DNA from: Mucilaginibacter_A sp964236465
Lineage (GTDB): Bacteria > Bacteroidota > Bacteroidia > Sphingobacteriales > Sphingobacteriaceae
DNA: 64,000 nucleotides
Reading direction: 5' to 3'
Assembly: GCA_964236465.1 (NCBI GenBank)
Contig: CAXSBZ010000003.1
Location: 62,001-126,000, forward strand
Shown here: positions 17,378 through 26,400 of the stretch, piece after piece
How the letters are laid out: each line of letters starts with the position of its first letter
Position numbering within the stretch: the stretch's first letter is position 1
Program-made: the position numbers and the translations under genes
Notes under the pieces: model-generated
Database searches by the model: none
What the model saw: the letters and a program-made list of their open reading frames with translations, nothing else
Told to the model about the DNA's origin: nothing

Positions 17378-18802
17378 ATGAAATTTTATTCTTCTTTAAA
17401 AGAAGTTCAGCAGGAGTTAAAGAACTATACAGTTTCAGTTGTTTCTTTGGTTCGATATTATCTGGACAGAATAAATCAGCACCAAAACCTCAATGCTTTT
17501 AATGAGGTTTTTGGGGAAGAGGCTTTGGCAAATGCTTCTTTTATCGACCAAAAATTAAGATCAGGAAATGCCGGCCGTCTGGCTGGGATGGTAATCGCCA
17601 TCAAAGATAACATTTGTTATAAAGGCCATCAGGTTACAGCATCTTCCAAAATTTTGGACGGTTTTATATCTGTCTTTTCTGCAACTGTAATCGAGCGTTT
17701 ACTGGCTGAAGATGTCGTTATTATTGGCCGGACAAATTGCGACGAATTCGCAATGGGCGGCTCCAATGAGAATTCCTATTTCGGGCCGGTCAGTAATTTT
17801 AAGGACATAAAAAAAGTACCGGGCGGTTCTTCAGGCGGTTCGGCTGTAGCAGTTCAGGCAGATTTTTGTTTGGCCGCTTTGGGCACTGATACCGGCGGTT
17901 CTGTGCGTCAGCCTGCTTCGTTTTGCGGCGTCATCGGCTTAAAACCAACTTATGGCCGCGTTTCCCGCCACGGTATTATTGCTTATGCTTCTTCTTTTGA
18001 TCAGGTTGGGCCGATCACGCGTTCGGTAAAAGACGCTGCTTTGCTGATGGAAATTATGGCCGGAAGTGATGATTACGACAGCACTGCCGCTTTAAATCCT
18101 GTTCCGAAATATACTTCACCCCAAAAAAACACCGGTAAAAGAAGCATTGCCTACATTCAGGAAATCCTGGAAAGTGAAGGCGTGGACGAAGAAATAAAAA
18201 CCCTGATGCAAACCAAAATCCGGCAGCTGCAGGCTGATGGACATTTGGTAGAACCGGTTTCTTTTGCTTACCTGGACTACGTGGTGCCAACTTATTACGT
18301 GCTCACGATGGCCGAAGCATCTTCCAATCTTTCCCGTTTTGATGGCGTTCATTTTGGTTATCGAAGCCCAAATACAACCGATACCGAAAGCACTTATGTC
18401 AAAAGCCGGACAGAAGGTTTTGGGGAAGAAGTACGCCGACGGATTTTACTGGGCACTTTTGTGCTGAGTTCCGGTTATTACGATGCTTATTATGCCAAAG
18501 CGCAGAAAGTTAGGCGTTTAATCAAAGATAAAACGGATGAAATCTTAAAAAATCATGATTTTATTTTGATGCCAACCACGCCAACTGCAGCTTTTAACAT
18601 TGGCGAAATTGTGAAAGACCCGATTGTAATGTACCTGGAAGATATATTTACGGTGCAGGCCGCACTGGCTGGCGTACCGGCAATTTCTTTGCCGGCGGGC
18701 AACAATGAAAAAGGTTTGCCGTTAGGATTGCAATTACTTGCCCCGGCATTTGCCGAAGCAGAGTTGTTAAGTTTTTCAGAATATTTTTTAAATCTTGCTT
18801 AA
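17378..18802 (+). CDS. gatA: Asp-tRNA(Asn)/Glu-tRNA(Gln) amidotransferase subunit A
   Basis: 474 residues from the ATG at 17378; an earlier in-frame start falls within the terminator and adds an unlikely N-terminus. GatA is the glutaminase of GatCAB, releasing ammonia for conversion of misacylated Glu-tRNA(Gln) or Asp-tRNA(Asn). The Ser-cisSer-Lys triad is K76 (AIKDN), S151 (PGGSSGGS) and S175 (DTGGSVRQP), numbered almost as in characterised enzymes. gatB and gatC are not in the window. The frame contains an exact dispersed-motif copy at 17532 and a weaker one at 18136. Confidence 0.95.
   Translation: MKFYSSLKEVQQELKNYTVSVVSLVRYYLDRINQHQNLNAFNEVFGEEALANASFIDQKLRSGNAGRLAGMVIAIKDNICYKGHQVTASSKILDGFISVFSATVIERLLAEDVVIIGRTNCDEFAMGGSNENSYFGPVSNFKDIKKVPGGSSGGSAVAVQADFCLAALGTDTGGSVRQPASFCGVIGLKPTYGRVSRHGIIAYASSFDQVGPITRSVKDAALLMEIMAGSDDYDSTAALNPVPKYTSPQKNTGKRSIAYIQEILESEGVDEEIKTLMQTKIRQLQADGHLVEPVSFAYLDYVVPTYYVLTMAEASSNLSRFDGVHFGYRSPNTTDTESTYVKSRTEGFGEEVRRRILLGTFVLSSGYYDAYYAKAQKVRRLIKDKTDEILKNHDFILMPTTPTAAFNIGEIVKDPIVMYLEDIFTVQAALAGVPAISLPAGNNEKGLPLGLQLLAPAFAEAELLSFSEYFLNLA
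17532..17545 (-). repeat. dispersed motif copy inside gatA
   Basis: Exact minus-strand GATAAAAGAAGCAT, antisense to the gene (reads ASFID in the protein). A weaker sense copy, TAAAAGAAGCAT, is at 18136-18147 (encoding KRSI). Confidence 0.8.
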
Positions 18803-18832
18803 CCAAATTTGAAGCAGGGATAATTTTCAAGA

Positions 18833-20254
18833 ATGAAGAAATATTTTACACTGATAATACTTGTTTTATCGATACATTTTGCGAATGCGCAATCTGCCAA
18901 AACAGATACAAATGCTTTAAATCTCAAAGCAAAACAAGTCATCAATTTTTCTCCTATAAAAACAGTAAAGAACATTCCGTATGTTTTGAGGACTGATACT
19001 TTGGTTCCGGTGCCTATTGTTGACGAGTTTTTGCTGAATTCGTACCAAAATATGGTTTACAAGTACCGGCTGGATTCGATCCAAAAACAGATCCCGCTGA
19101 CTTATAATGAATACGTCCAAAGTTACATTGATATTTATACAGCTCCGAGGCGCAAAGATGCTATGTCTAAGATCATCGGCCTGGCCAAATACTATTTCCC
19201 GATTTACGAAAAAGCTTTCAGAGAAGCAGGCATTCCTGAAGAGATTAAATATTTATCTGTGGTAGAATCTGCATTAGATCCAAACGCGGTTTCCAGGGTT
19301 GGTGCAACCGGTCCATGGCAATTTATGTTTGCAACCGCGCGGCTTTACGGTTTAAAAATGGATAATTATGTGGATGAACGCAAAGATCCGGTGCAGGCCA
19401 GCTACGCCACAGCGCGATATTTAAAAGATGCTTATAATGATTTTGGTGATTGGCTGCTGGCCATTGCTTCCTACAATTGCGGAAAAGGAAACGTGATTCG
19501 AGCAATGCAAAGGTCAGGCGGAAATGATTTTTGGTCTATCCGAAACTATTTACCTGCCGAAACTCGCGGTTATGTGCCTGCTTATATTGCGATTGCTTAC
19601 GTGATGACTTATTTCAAAAAGCATCAGATTGTACCCGAAGAATGCAATTTCTCTACCAAAAACGATACGGTGATGGTGAATAAATTTGTGTCTTTAAAAA
19701 ATCTTTCTGCTGCATTGGAAGTTGATCCTGCGGAGATGGCAATCCTTAACCCGTCATTTAAAAAACGGATTGTGAATGGTTCGATAGATAAGCCAAAACG
19801 ATTAATTATTCCGAAAACGGTTTATGCTGATTTTGCCAAAGTTTATGCCGCTTTAAATGATGTAGAAAATGAAGTTGTGCCGAGTTTTGCTGCTGCAAAA
19901 GAACCGGAAGCTACTGCTGAAACCCATCATCGTGTTAGAAAAGGTGAAGATTTATCACAGATTGCAGATCATTATGGGGTAGAAGTGCAGGATTTGAAAG
20001 TTTGGAACCATTTGTATTCTAATGTAGTTGTGCCCGGCCAAAAACTATGGATAAAAACAGCATCGGCAGAAAATGCTTCTCCCGAAAAAAAATCACTTAA
20101 AAGTTATTATACTTACAAAGTGCGAAAAGGCGACACGCTGAACCTGATTGCAGATAAATATGAAGGTGCAACGGTAGAAAACATCAAAAATTTAAATACT
20201 TTGAGAAGCAACCGCTTGCACACCGGCATGATACTTAAAATCAATCGTGGCTAA
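18833..20254 (+). CDS. Lytic transglycosylase with LysM repeats (MltD-like)
   Basis: 473 residues. Signal peptide about 1-19 (HFANAQ). The SLT domain (about 120-260) has the catalytic glutamate in SVVESALDPNAVS and the GATGPWQFM and ASYNCGKGNV motifs of family 1 transglycosylases, which cleave peptidoglycan with formation of anhydromuramic ends. Two LysM peptidoglycan-binding repeats follow (about 365-407 and 423-471, RKGEDLSQIADHYGV and RKGDTLNLIADKYEG). Transcribed alone and closed by a strong terminator. An exact motif copy lies between the two LysM repeats. Confidence 0.92.
   Translation: MKKYFTLIILVLSIHFANAQSAKTDTNALNLKAKQVINFSPIKTVKNIPYVLRTDTLVPVPIVDEFLLNSYQNMVYKYRLDSIQKQIPLTYNEYVQSYIDIYTAPRRKDAMSKIIGLAKYYFPIYEKAFREAGIPEEIKYLSVVESALDPNAVSRVGATGPWQFMFATARLYGLKMDNYVDERKDPVQASYATARYLKDAYNDFGDWLLAIASYNCGKGNVIRAMQRSGGNDFWSIRNYLPAETRGYVPAYIAIAYVMTYFKKHQIVPEECNFSTKNDTVMVNKFVSLKNLSAALEVDPAEMAILNPSFKKRIVNGSIDKPKRLIIPKTVYADFAKVYAALNDVENEVVPSFAAAKEPEATAETHHRVRKGEDLSQIADHYGVEVQDLKVWNHLYSNVVVPGQKLWIKTASAENASPEKKSLKSYYTYKVRKGDTLNLIADKYEGATVENIKNLNTLRSNRLHTGMILKINRG
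20050..20063 (+). repeat. dispersed motif copy inside the transglycosylase gene
   Basis: Exact GATAAAAACAGCAT, read in a different phase (W-I-K-T-A-S), placed in the linker between the two LysM repeats where the protein should be tolerant. Confidence 0.8.
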
Positions 20255-20282
20255 ATATTAATACTATTGCAGCTTTAATATA

Positions 20283-20313
20283 GTCCCGGTACTTCTTTTA
20301 CCGGGACTTTTTT
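20283..20313 (+). terminator. terminator after the LysM transglycosylase
   Basis: GTCCCGGT (20283-20290) pairs perfectly with ACCGGGAC (20300-20307), followed by six T. The nine-base loop plus adjoining bases read on the minus strand as GGTAAAAGAAGTACC, so a dispersed-motif-like core forms the loop. Confidence 0.9.
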
Positions 20314-20340
20314 AATGCTGTAAACTGATAAAAAAATCTG

Positions 20341-22641
20341 ATGAGTGAAACCAACAAGGCCAATAACCGCAAACAGGATGCGCTTGATTACCATTCTTGC
20401 GGGCGGCCGGGCAAGATTGAGGTGTTGCCAACCAAACCCACGCAATCGCAGCGCGACCTTTCTTTAGCTTACTCACCAGGCGTGGCCGAACCTTGTTTGC
20501 GCATTGCCAAAAACCCGGAAGATGTGTATAAATACACGGCCAAAGGCAATTTGGTGGCCGTAATCAGCAACGGAACGGCAGTTTTGGGTTTGGGTGATAT
20601 TGGCCCGGCTGCCGGAAAACCGGTGATGGAAGGAAAAGGACTTTTGTTTAAGATTTTTGCTGATATTGATGTTTTCGACCTGGAACTGGATACCAAAAAT
20701 GTAGATCAGTTTGTGCAGATTGTAAAAGCTTTAGAACCAACTTTCGGCGGCATCAACCTGGAAGATATTGCGGCACCACTTTGTTTTGAGATCGAACGCC
20801 GGCTGAAAGCGGAAATGAAAATCCCGGTGATGCACGATGACCAGCACGGGACGGCCATCATTTCCGGGGCGGCACTGACGAATGCGGTCGAGATCCAGCA
20901 TAAAACTTTGGATACTATAAAAGTAGTGGTAAACGGAGCAGGCGCAGCGGCTGTTTCCTGCTCGAAATTGTATTTCGCCATTGGGGTGAAAAAGGAAAAC
21001 CTGATCATGTTTGATAAAGACGGCCTGCTGCACCATGGTCGCACTGATCTGGACGACATCCGCAGAGAATTTTTTACCGATCGTACCGATGTAAAGACTT
21101 TGGCCGATGCCATGAAAGATGCAGATGTTTTTGTAGGATTGTCCGCAGGAAACGTGGTAACGCCGGAAATGCTTTTGACAATGGCACCAAACCCGATCGT
21201 GTTTGCGATGGCTAACCCAGAACCGGAAATTTCTTACGATCTGGCTACACAAACTCGTGCCGATCTGATTATGGCAACCGGCCGTTCTGATTATCCGAAC
21301 CAGGTAAACAACGTTTTGGGTTTCCCTTATATTTTTCGTGGTGCGCTGGATGTCCGCGCAACCGGCATCAACGAAGCGATGAAACTGGCGGCTGTAAAAG
21401 CGATTGCAGAACTGGCTAAAATGCCGGTTCCGGAGGAAGTGAACATGGCTTATAATGCCCGCAATTTTAAGTTTGGCAAAGATTATATCATTCCGAAACC
21501 GGTAGATTCGAGGTTAATCACCACCGTTTCTACAGCGGTAGCCAAAGCGGCCATGGAATCCGGCATTGCTGGAAAGCACATTACCGATTGGGAGGCTTAT
21601 CACGAAGAACTGATCAGCCGTTTGGGCAAAGAAGATAAACTGATGCGGGCACTTTCCAGCAAGGCAAAATCAGAACCAAAGCGTGTGGTTTTTGCCGAAG
21701 CTGATACTTATAAAATCCTGAAATCGGCCCAGATTGTGAAGGATGAAGGAATTGCCACACCAATTTTGCTGGGTAATAAGGAAAAGATTAAGGAAATTAT
21801 GCAGGCCAACAACCTACAAATGGATGGTGTGGAAATTATCGATCCATTAATAGGCACAGAAAATTCTGCAAAATATGCTGATTTTTTGCTTCGGAAACGC
21901 CAGCGCCGGGGCATTACTTCTTTTGATGCACAAAAAATGATGCGCAACCGAAATTATTATGGCGCGGCAATGGTGCAGTTTGGTGATGCCGATGCGCTGA
22001 TCTCGGGTTTGACGCGAAACTATGCTGCAACCGTAAAACCGGCTTTGCAAGTGATCGGCACAAAAGCTGGCGTTAATTTAGTGGCTGGTATGTACATGAT
22101 GATCACCAAAAGTGGTCCAGTATTTTTTGGCGATACAACCGTGAACGTTAATCCGACGGCGCAGCAATTAGTGGATATTACGGTTTTGATTGAAGATGCA
22201 GTGAGGCAATTCAATATAAAACCTCGTGTAGCGGTGCTTTCTTATTCCAATTTTGGGTCGAATGATGGGATTGTACCGGAGAAAACGCGCGAAACGGTTA
22301 GGCTGCTGCATGAGCAATATCCGGAAATGGTAGTTGACGGCGAGATGCAGGCGAATTTTGCCATGAACCCAACGTTGCTGAAAGACAATTACGAGTTTTC
22401 TAATTTGAATGGCGAACCGGCCAATACGCTGATTTTTCCAAACCTCGAATCCGGAAATATTGCTTACAAATTATTACAGGAAATTGGTGGCGCAGAAGCT
22501 GTTGGGCCGATACTTTTGGGCATGAACAAACCGGTGCACGTGCTGCAATTGGGCAGTTCGGTGCGGGAAATTGTGAATGTGGTAACCATTGCCGTGGTGG
22601 ATGCACAGGCAAAATCAGCGGCAACAAAAATACCGGCATAA
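20341..22641 (+). CDS. maeB: NADP-dependent malic enzyme fused to phosphotransacetylase domain
   Basis: 766 residues, the normal length of the MaeB hybrid. The N-terminal half (about 1-430) oxidatively decarboxylates malate to pyruvate; LAYSPGVAEPCL, the MHDDQHGTA metal-site segment and the VVNGAGAAA nucleotide-binding loop are visible. The C-terminal part (about 440-766) is a phosphate acetyltransferase-like domain that in studied enzymes acts as an acetyl-CoA-responsive regulatory module. Its TAA stop is contained in a dispersed-motif copy. It is monocistronic between a terminator and a motif-rich gap. Confidence 0.95.
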   Translation: MSETNKANNRKQDALDYHSCGRPGKIEVLPTKPTQSQRDLSLAYSPGVAEPCLRIAKNPEDVYKYTAKGNLVAVISNGTAVLGLGDIGPAAGKPVMEGKGLLFKIFADIDVFDLELDTKNVDQFVQIVKALEPTFGGINLEDIAAPLCFEIERRLKAEMKIPVMHDDQHGTAIISGAALTNAVEIQHKTLDTIKVVVNGAGAAAVSCSKLYFAIGVKKENLIMFDKDGLLHHGRTDLDDIRREFFTDRTDVKTLADAMKDADVFVGLSAGNVVTPEMLLTMAPNPIVFAMANPEPEISYDLATQTRADLIMATGRSDYPNQVNNVLGFPYIFRGALDVRATGINEAMKLAAVKAIAELAKMPVPEEVNMAYNARNFKFGKDYIIPKPVDSRLITTVSTAVAKAAMESGIAGKHITDWEAYHEELISRLGKEDKLMRALSSKAKSEPKRVVFAEADTYKILKSAQIVKDEGIATPILLGNKEKIKEIMQANNLQMDGVEIIDPLIGTENSAKYADFLLRKRQRRGITSFDAQKMMRNRNYYGAAMVQFGDADALISGLTRNYAATVKPALQVIGTKAGVNLVAGMYMMITKSGPVFFGDTTVNVNPTAQQLVDITVLIEDAVRQFNIKPRVAVLSYSNFGSNDGIVPEKTRETVRLLHEQYPEMVVDGEMQANFAMNPTLLKDNYEFSNLNGEPANTLIFPNLESGNIAYKLLQEIGGAEAVGPILLGMNKPVHVLQLGSSVREIVNVVTIAVVDAQAKSAATKIPA

Positions 22642-22768
22642 AAGAAGCATCCGTTTTTTCAGCACAGCTTCAGCCTGATTTACAAAATATGCCATGCTTC
22701 TTTTATCACTATAAAATTTAGGTTGCATTTGTGCGTTTACCAATTTTAGGTGATAAAAGAAGCATGGC
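22638..22768. repeat. three dispersed motif copies between maeB and ruvA
   Basis: Plus copy at 22637-22650 (one mismatch, containing the maeB stop), exact minus copy at 22694-22707, exact plus copy at 22752-22765. The last two form a perfect 19-bp inverted repeat (22691-22709 with 22750-22768) around a 40-base loop. The remainder of the 163-base gap shows no gene. The pair may act as a bidirectional terminator. Confidence 0.85.
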
Positions 22769-22804
22769 TTCAAACTCAACATAAATTTATAATATCGATT
22801 ACAG

Positions 22805-23392
22805 ATGTACGATTATATCAGTGGCAAACTGGCTTTTAAATGTCCGGCTTATGTGGTTATAGATGCCGGCGGCGTAGGTTTCCACATCAATATTTCACTG
22901 CACACCTTCTCTCAACTTTCGGTAAACGAAAATACTTGTAAACTCTTTGTTTGGCTCCACGTAAAAGAAGACGCACATACGCTGTTTGGTTTTGCAGAGG
23001 AAGGTGAAAGAAGGTTGTTTTTGCACCTGATATCCGTATCGGGGATTGGTGCCAATACCGGCCGGATGATGCTTTCTTCTATCACTCCTACAGAAATACA
23101 GCAGGCTATTATTAAGGGTGATGTGCCTTTGATTCAGCGGATTAAGGGAATCGGACCGAAATCAGCTCAAAGGATAGTTTTGGAGTTGCAGGATAAACTG
23201 AGGAAAGAAGGGCCAGATTCTTTGATCACTGTTCCGGTAAACCACACTGTTAAAGAAGAAGCTTTATCTGCATTGGTGATGCTTGGTTTTGCAAAAATTG
23301 CAGCAGAAAAAGTAATCGATCAAATTGTGAAAAAGGACGACGAAAATTTAACAGTAGAGAAACTTATCAAAATAGCTTTGAAAAATTTATAA
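22805..23392 (+). CDS. ruvA: Holliday junction branch migration protein RuvA
   Basis: 195 residues, three-domain RuvA. Binds four-way junctions as tetramers and loads RuvB. The N-terminal OB fold (MYDYISGKLAFKCPAYVVID), the helix-hairpin-helix segments ISVSGIGANTGRMML and IKGIGPKSAQRIVLEL, and the flexible C-terminal domain III that contacts RuvB (ALVMLGF to the end) are all present. ruvC is in the same window at 51454. sprA begins 25 bases downstream. Confidence 0.97.
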   Translation: MYDYISGKLAFKCPAYVVIDAGGVGFHINISLHTFSQLSVNENTCKLFVWLHVKEDAHTLFGFAEEGERRLFLHLISVSGIGANTGRMMLSSITPTEIQQAIIKGDVPLIQRIKGIGPKSAQRIVLELQDKLRKEGPDSLITVPVNHTVKEEALSALVMLGFAKIAAEKVIDQIVKKDDENLTVEKLIKIALKNL

Positions 23393-23409
23393 TTACGATC
23401 ATATTTTTA
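23377..23409 (+). promoter_or_regulatory. candidate sprA promoter
   Basis: TTTG (23377-23380, inside the end of ruvA), 21-base spacer, TATTTTTA (23402-23409, 7 of 8 matches to TAnnTTTG). The start point would be at or just before the sprA GTG, giving a nearly leaderless mRNA. Confidence 0.45.
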
Positions 23410-23417
23410 CTTAACAG

Positions 23418-26400
23418 GTGAAACCCTTTATTAGAAAGATGCTGTGCGGATTGGGTTGTATTATGGCTTTTAGCTGTAATACAAGCGTTTTTGCGCAAAC
23501 CACCGGCAGTTCCAACAAAGGTGATACGCTTAAAATTCAATCGCCGGACGGCACTAAGCAAACCCGGTCCGGCCAGCTTCGGAATGGTGCCTTGCTGCCT
23601 GACCCACCAAACTTAGTGCGGACAGTAGAATATGATCCGGCTACCAATCGCTATATTTTATCAGAACGGGTTGGTAACCTGCTCTATCGGCCGCAACGCT
23701 ATCTTACTTATAGCGAATATTTGCGTTTGAAGCAGAGCACTGAGATCAAAGAAAACTGGAAACAGCTTTCAGATAAATATGCCCAGGATTCCCAGCAACA
23801 GGGTTTTATCCCGCAGATCAAGGTCAGGAGCCAGACTTTCCAGAAGATTTTTGGCAGTGAAGTAATTGATATCCATCCGCAGGGATCAGCAGAAGTGATT
23901 TTTGCCGGGCAGATCAACAAAAACGAAAACCCGCTTTTTAACACGCGCCAGCGCAACCAGGGCAGTTTTAATTTTGATCAGCGGATCCAGATGAACGTAA
24001 CTGGATCAATTGGTGATAAACTAAAAATTTCTACCAACTACAATACCGAAGCACAGTTTCAGTTTGAAAACCAGCTGAAACTCGATTATACCGGCAAACC
24101 TGACGAAATTATTCAAAAGATTGAAGCCGGAACCGTAAGCATGCCGCTGCCAACTTCGCTCATCAGCGGGAGCCAGGCTTTGTTTGGGGTGAAAACAAAG
24201 CTGCAGTTTGGCAAGCTGAACGTGACGAGTATTTTTTCTCAGCAAAGGTCGCAAAGCAGGCAAATCACGATTTCCAATGGTTCTCAGCAAGGCAATTTTA
24301 ATCTTTCACCATCAGATTATGAAGCGAACCGGCACTACTTTTTATCGCAGTATTTCCGGAACAATTATAATAAGGCATTGGCTAATATCCCGATCATCAG
24401 CTCCAACGTTACCATCACCAAAATTGAAGTTTGGGTAACCAACCGAAGCAATACCACCAAGGATTCGAGAGATGTTTTGGCTTTCCTGGATTTAGGGGAA
24501 TATAATCCTTACAATACTTCTTTAATCCGTGGCGGAGCTGGTTTTTCTGCTTTGCCAGCTGGTTTTTCCGGGCCGGGTTTTACGCAGCAATCCAACAATT
24601 TACTGCAAAACCTGCCAGCTAATGCCCGTTTGACTAACTCCAACGACATTGCCAATTATTTTCAATCCACTGGCAGTACAGATAATTATAGCAAACTCAC
24701 TTACGCCCGAAAACTAACAGCAACAGAATTTGTGTTGCATCCGCAGCTGGGTTATATTTCTTTGAACTATCCGCTGAATAATGATGAAGTGCTTTCTGTA
24801 GCTTACCGTTACACTTACAATGGCACTGAATACCAAGTGGGGGAGCTTTCTACCGATATTCCGGTGGATGCTGCAACGCCAAAAGTGCTTTACACCAAAT
24901 TGCTGAAAAATGAGCTGCTGAAAACCAGTTTGCCAACCTGGAAATTAATGATGAAAAACATCTATACTTTGGGTGCTTACCAAATCAGTCCGAATGATTT
25001 TAGGTTAACAATTACGCATTTAGATGATAAATCTACTATCGAAAAACCAATCATGGGCGAAGGCCGAAATACCACCGGCAAATTGTGGCTACAGCTAACC
25101 GGACTGGATAACCTGAATCCGCAAGGTGCCAAACAGCCGGATGGTTATTTTGATTTTTTGGAAGGGATTACGATTGATTCCCAAAACGGCCGCATCACTT
25201 TTCCGGTAATAGAGCCTTTTGGTGCCGATCTGGCCAGGCAGTTTATTCCCGGCACGGAGCAGGATTTGATCAACCGTTATGTTTACCAACCCTTATATGA
25301 TTCTACCAAAACCATTGCCCAGCAGTTTTTTCCACAGCTAAACCGCTACGTTATCCGCGGAACTTATTCTTCTCAGGCCGGTTCGGAATTTCAGTTAAAT
25401 GCGATTAATATTCCGCAAGGTTCTGTAGTGGTGACAGCCGGAACGCTGCGATTGACAGAAGGTTCTGATTATACGGTGGATTATAATATCGGCCGGATCA
25501 GGATCATCAATCAAGCTTTATTGACTTCCGGCCAACCGATCAACATCAAATTAGAGAGCAACGAATTGTACGGCATTCAGCAAAAATCATTGTACGGTTC
25601 GCGGTTTGATTATAAATACAACAACAAGCTTAATTTAGGTGCAACGGTAATGCACCTGACCGAGCAGCCAATCACCCAAAAAGTAAGTATCGGTGATGAA
25701 TCCATTTCCAACACCATTTATGGTTTTGACGGAACGTATAGTTCTTCATCCAGGTTGTTGACACGTTTGGTTGATAAATTGCCGTTCATTTCCACCAAAG
25801 TACCTTCATCCGTAAATTTCAGTGGAGAATTTGCCCAGTTGCTGCCCGGCCATCCGGCTGCACTTAATTTTGCCGGAACAAACCAAGGCACGGCTTACCT
25901 GGATGATTTTGAAAATACGAGTTCTTTGATCGACATCAAAAGTGCCGTCAACTGGCAGCTTTCGGGCACGCCGCAATTGTTTCCGGAATCGCAATTGGAC
26001 AATAATCTATCGTATGGTTACAACCGGGCAAGGCTGGCATTTTACAACATCGACCCGATTTTTTATAATCGGAGCAGTTCGCTTGCTCCGGCTTTGGCTG
26101 ATTCGAGAAACGAGTTGTCCAACCATTATGTGCGCGAAGTTTTAGAGCAGGAAGTTTTCCCCTATAAACAAAGCATCACTGGTCAGCCTTTAAGTTTGCC
26201 AACTTTAGACCTGGCTTTTTATCCAAAAGTACGCGGTCCGTACAATTTTGCAACCACTGGTATTAATCAGGACGGCTCGTTGCAAAATCCGCAAAATCGT
26301 TGGGGTGGAATTTTCCGGCGGATGGACAGCAATGATTTTGAATCATTGAACGTGCAGTATATTGAGTTCTGGATATTGGACCCTTTCATTTATAAACCGG

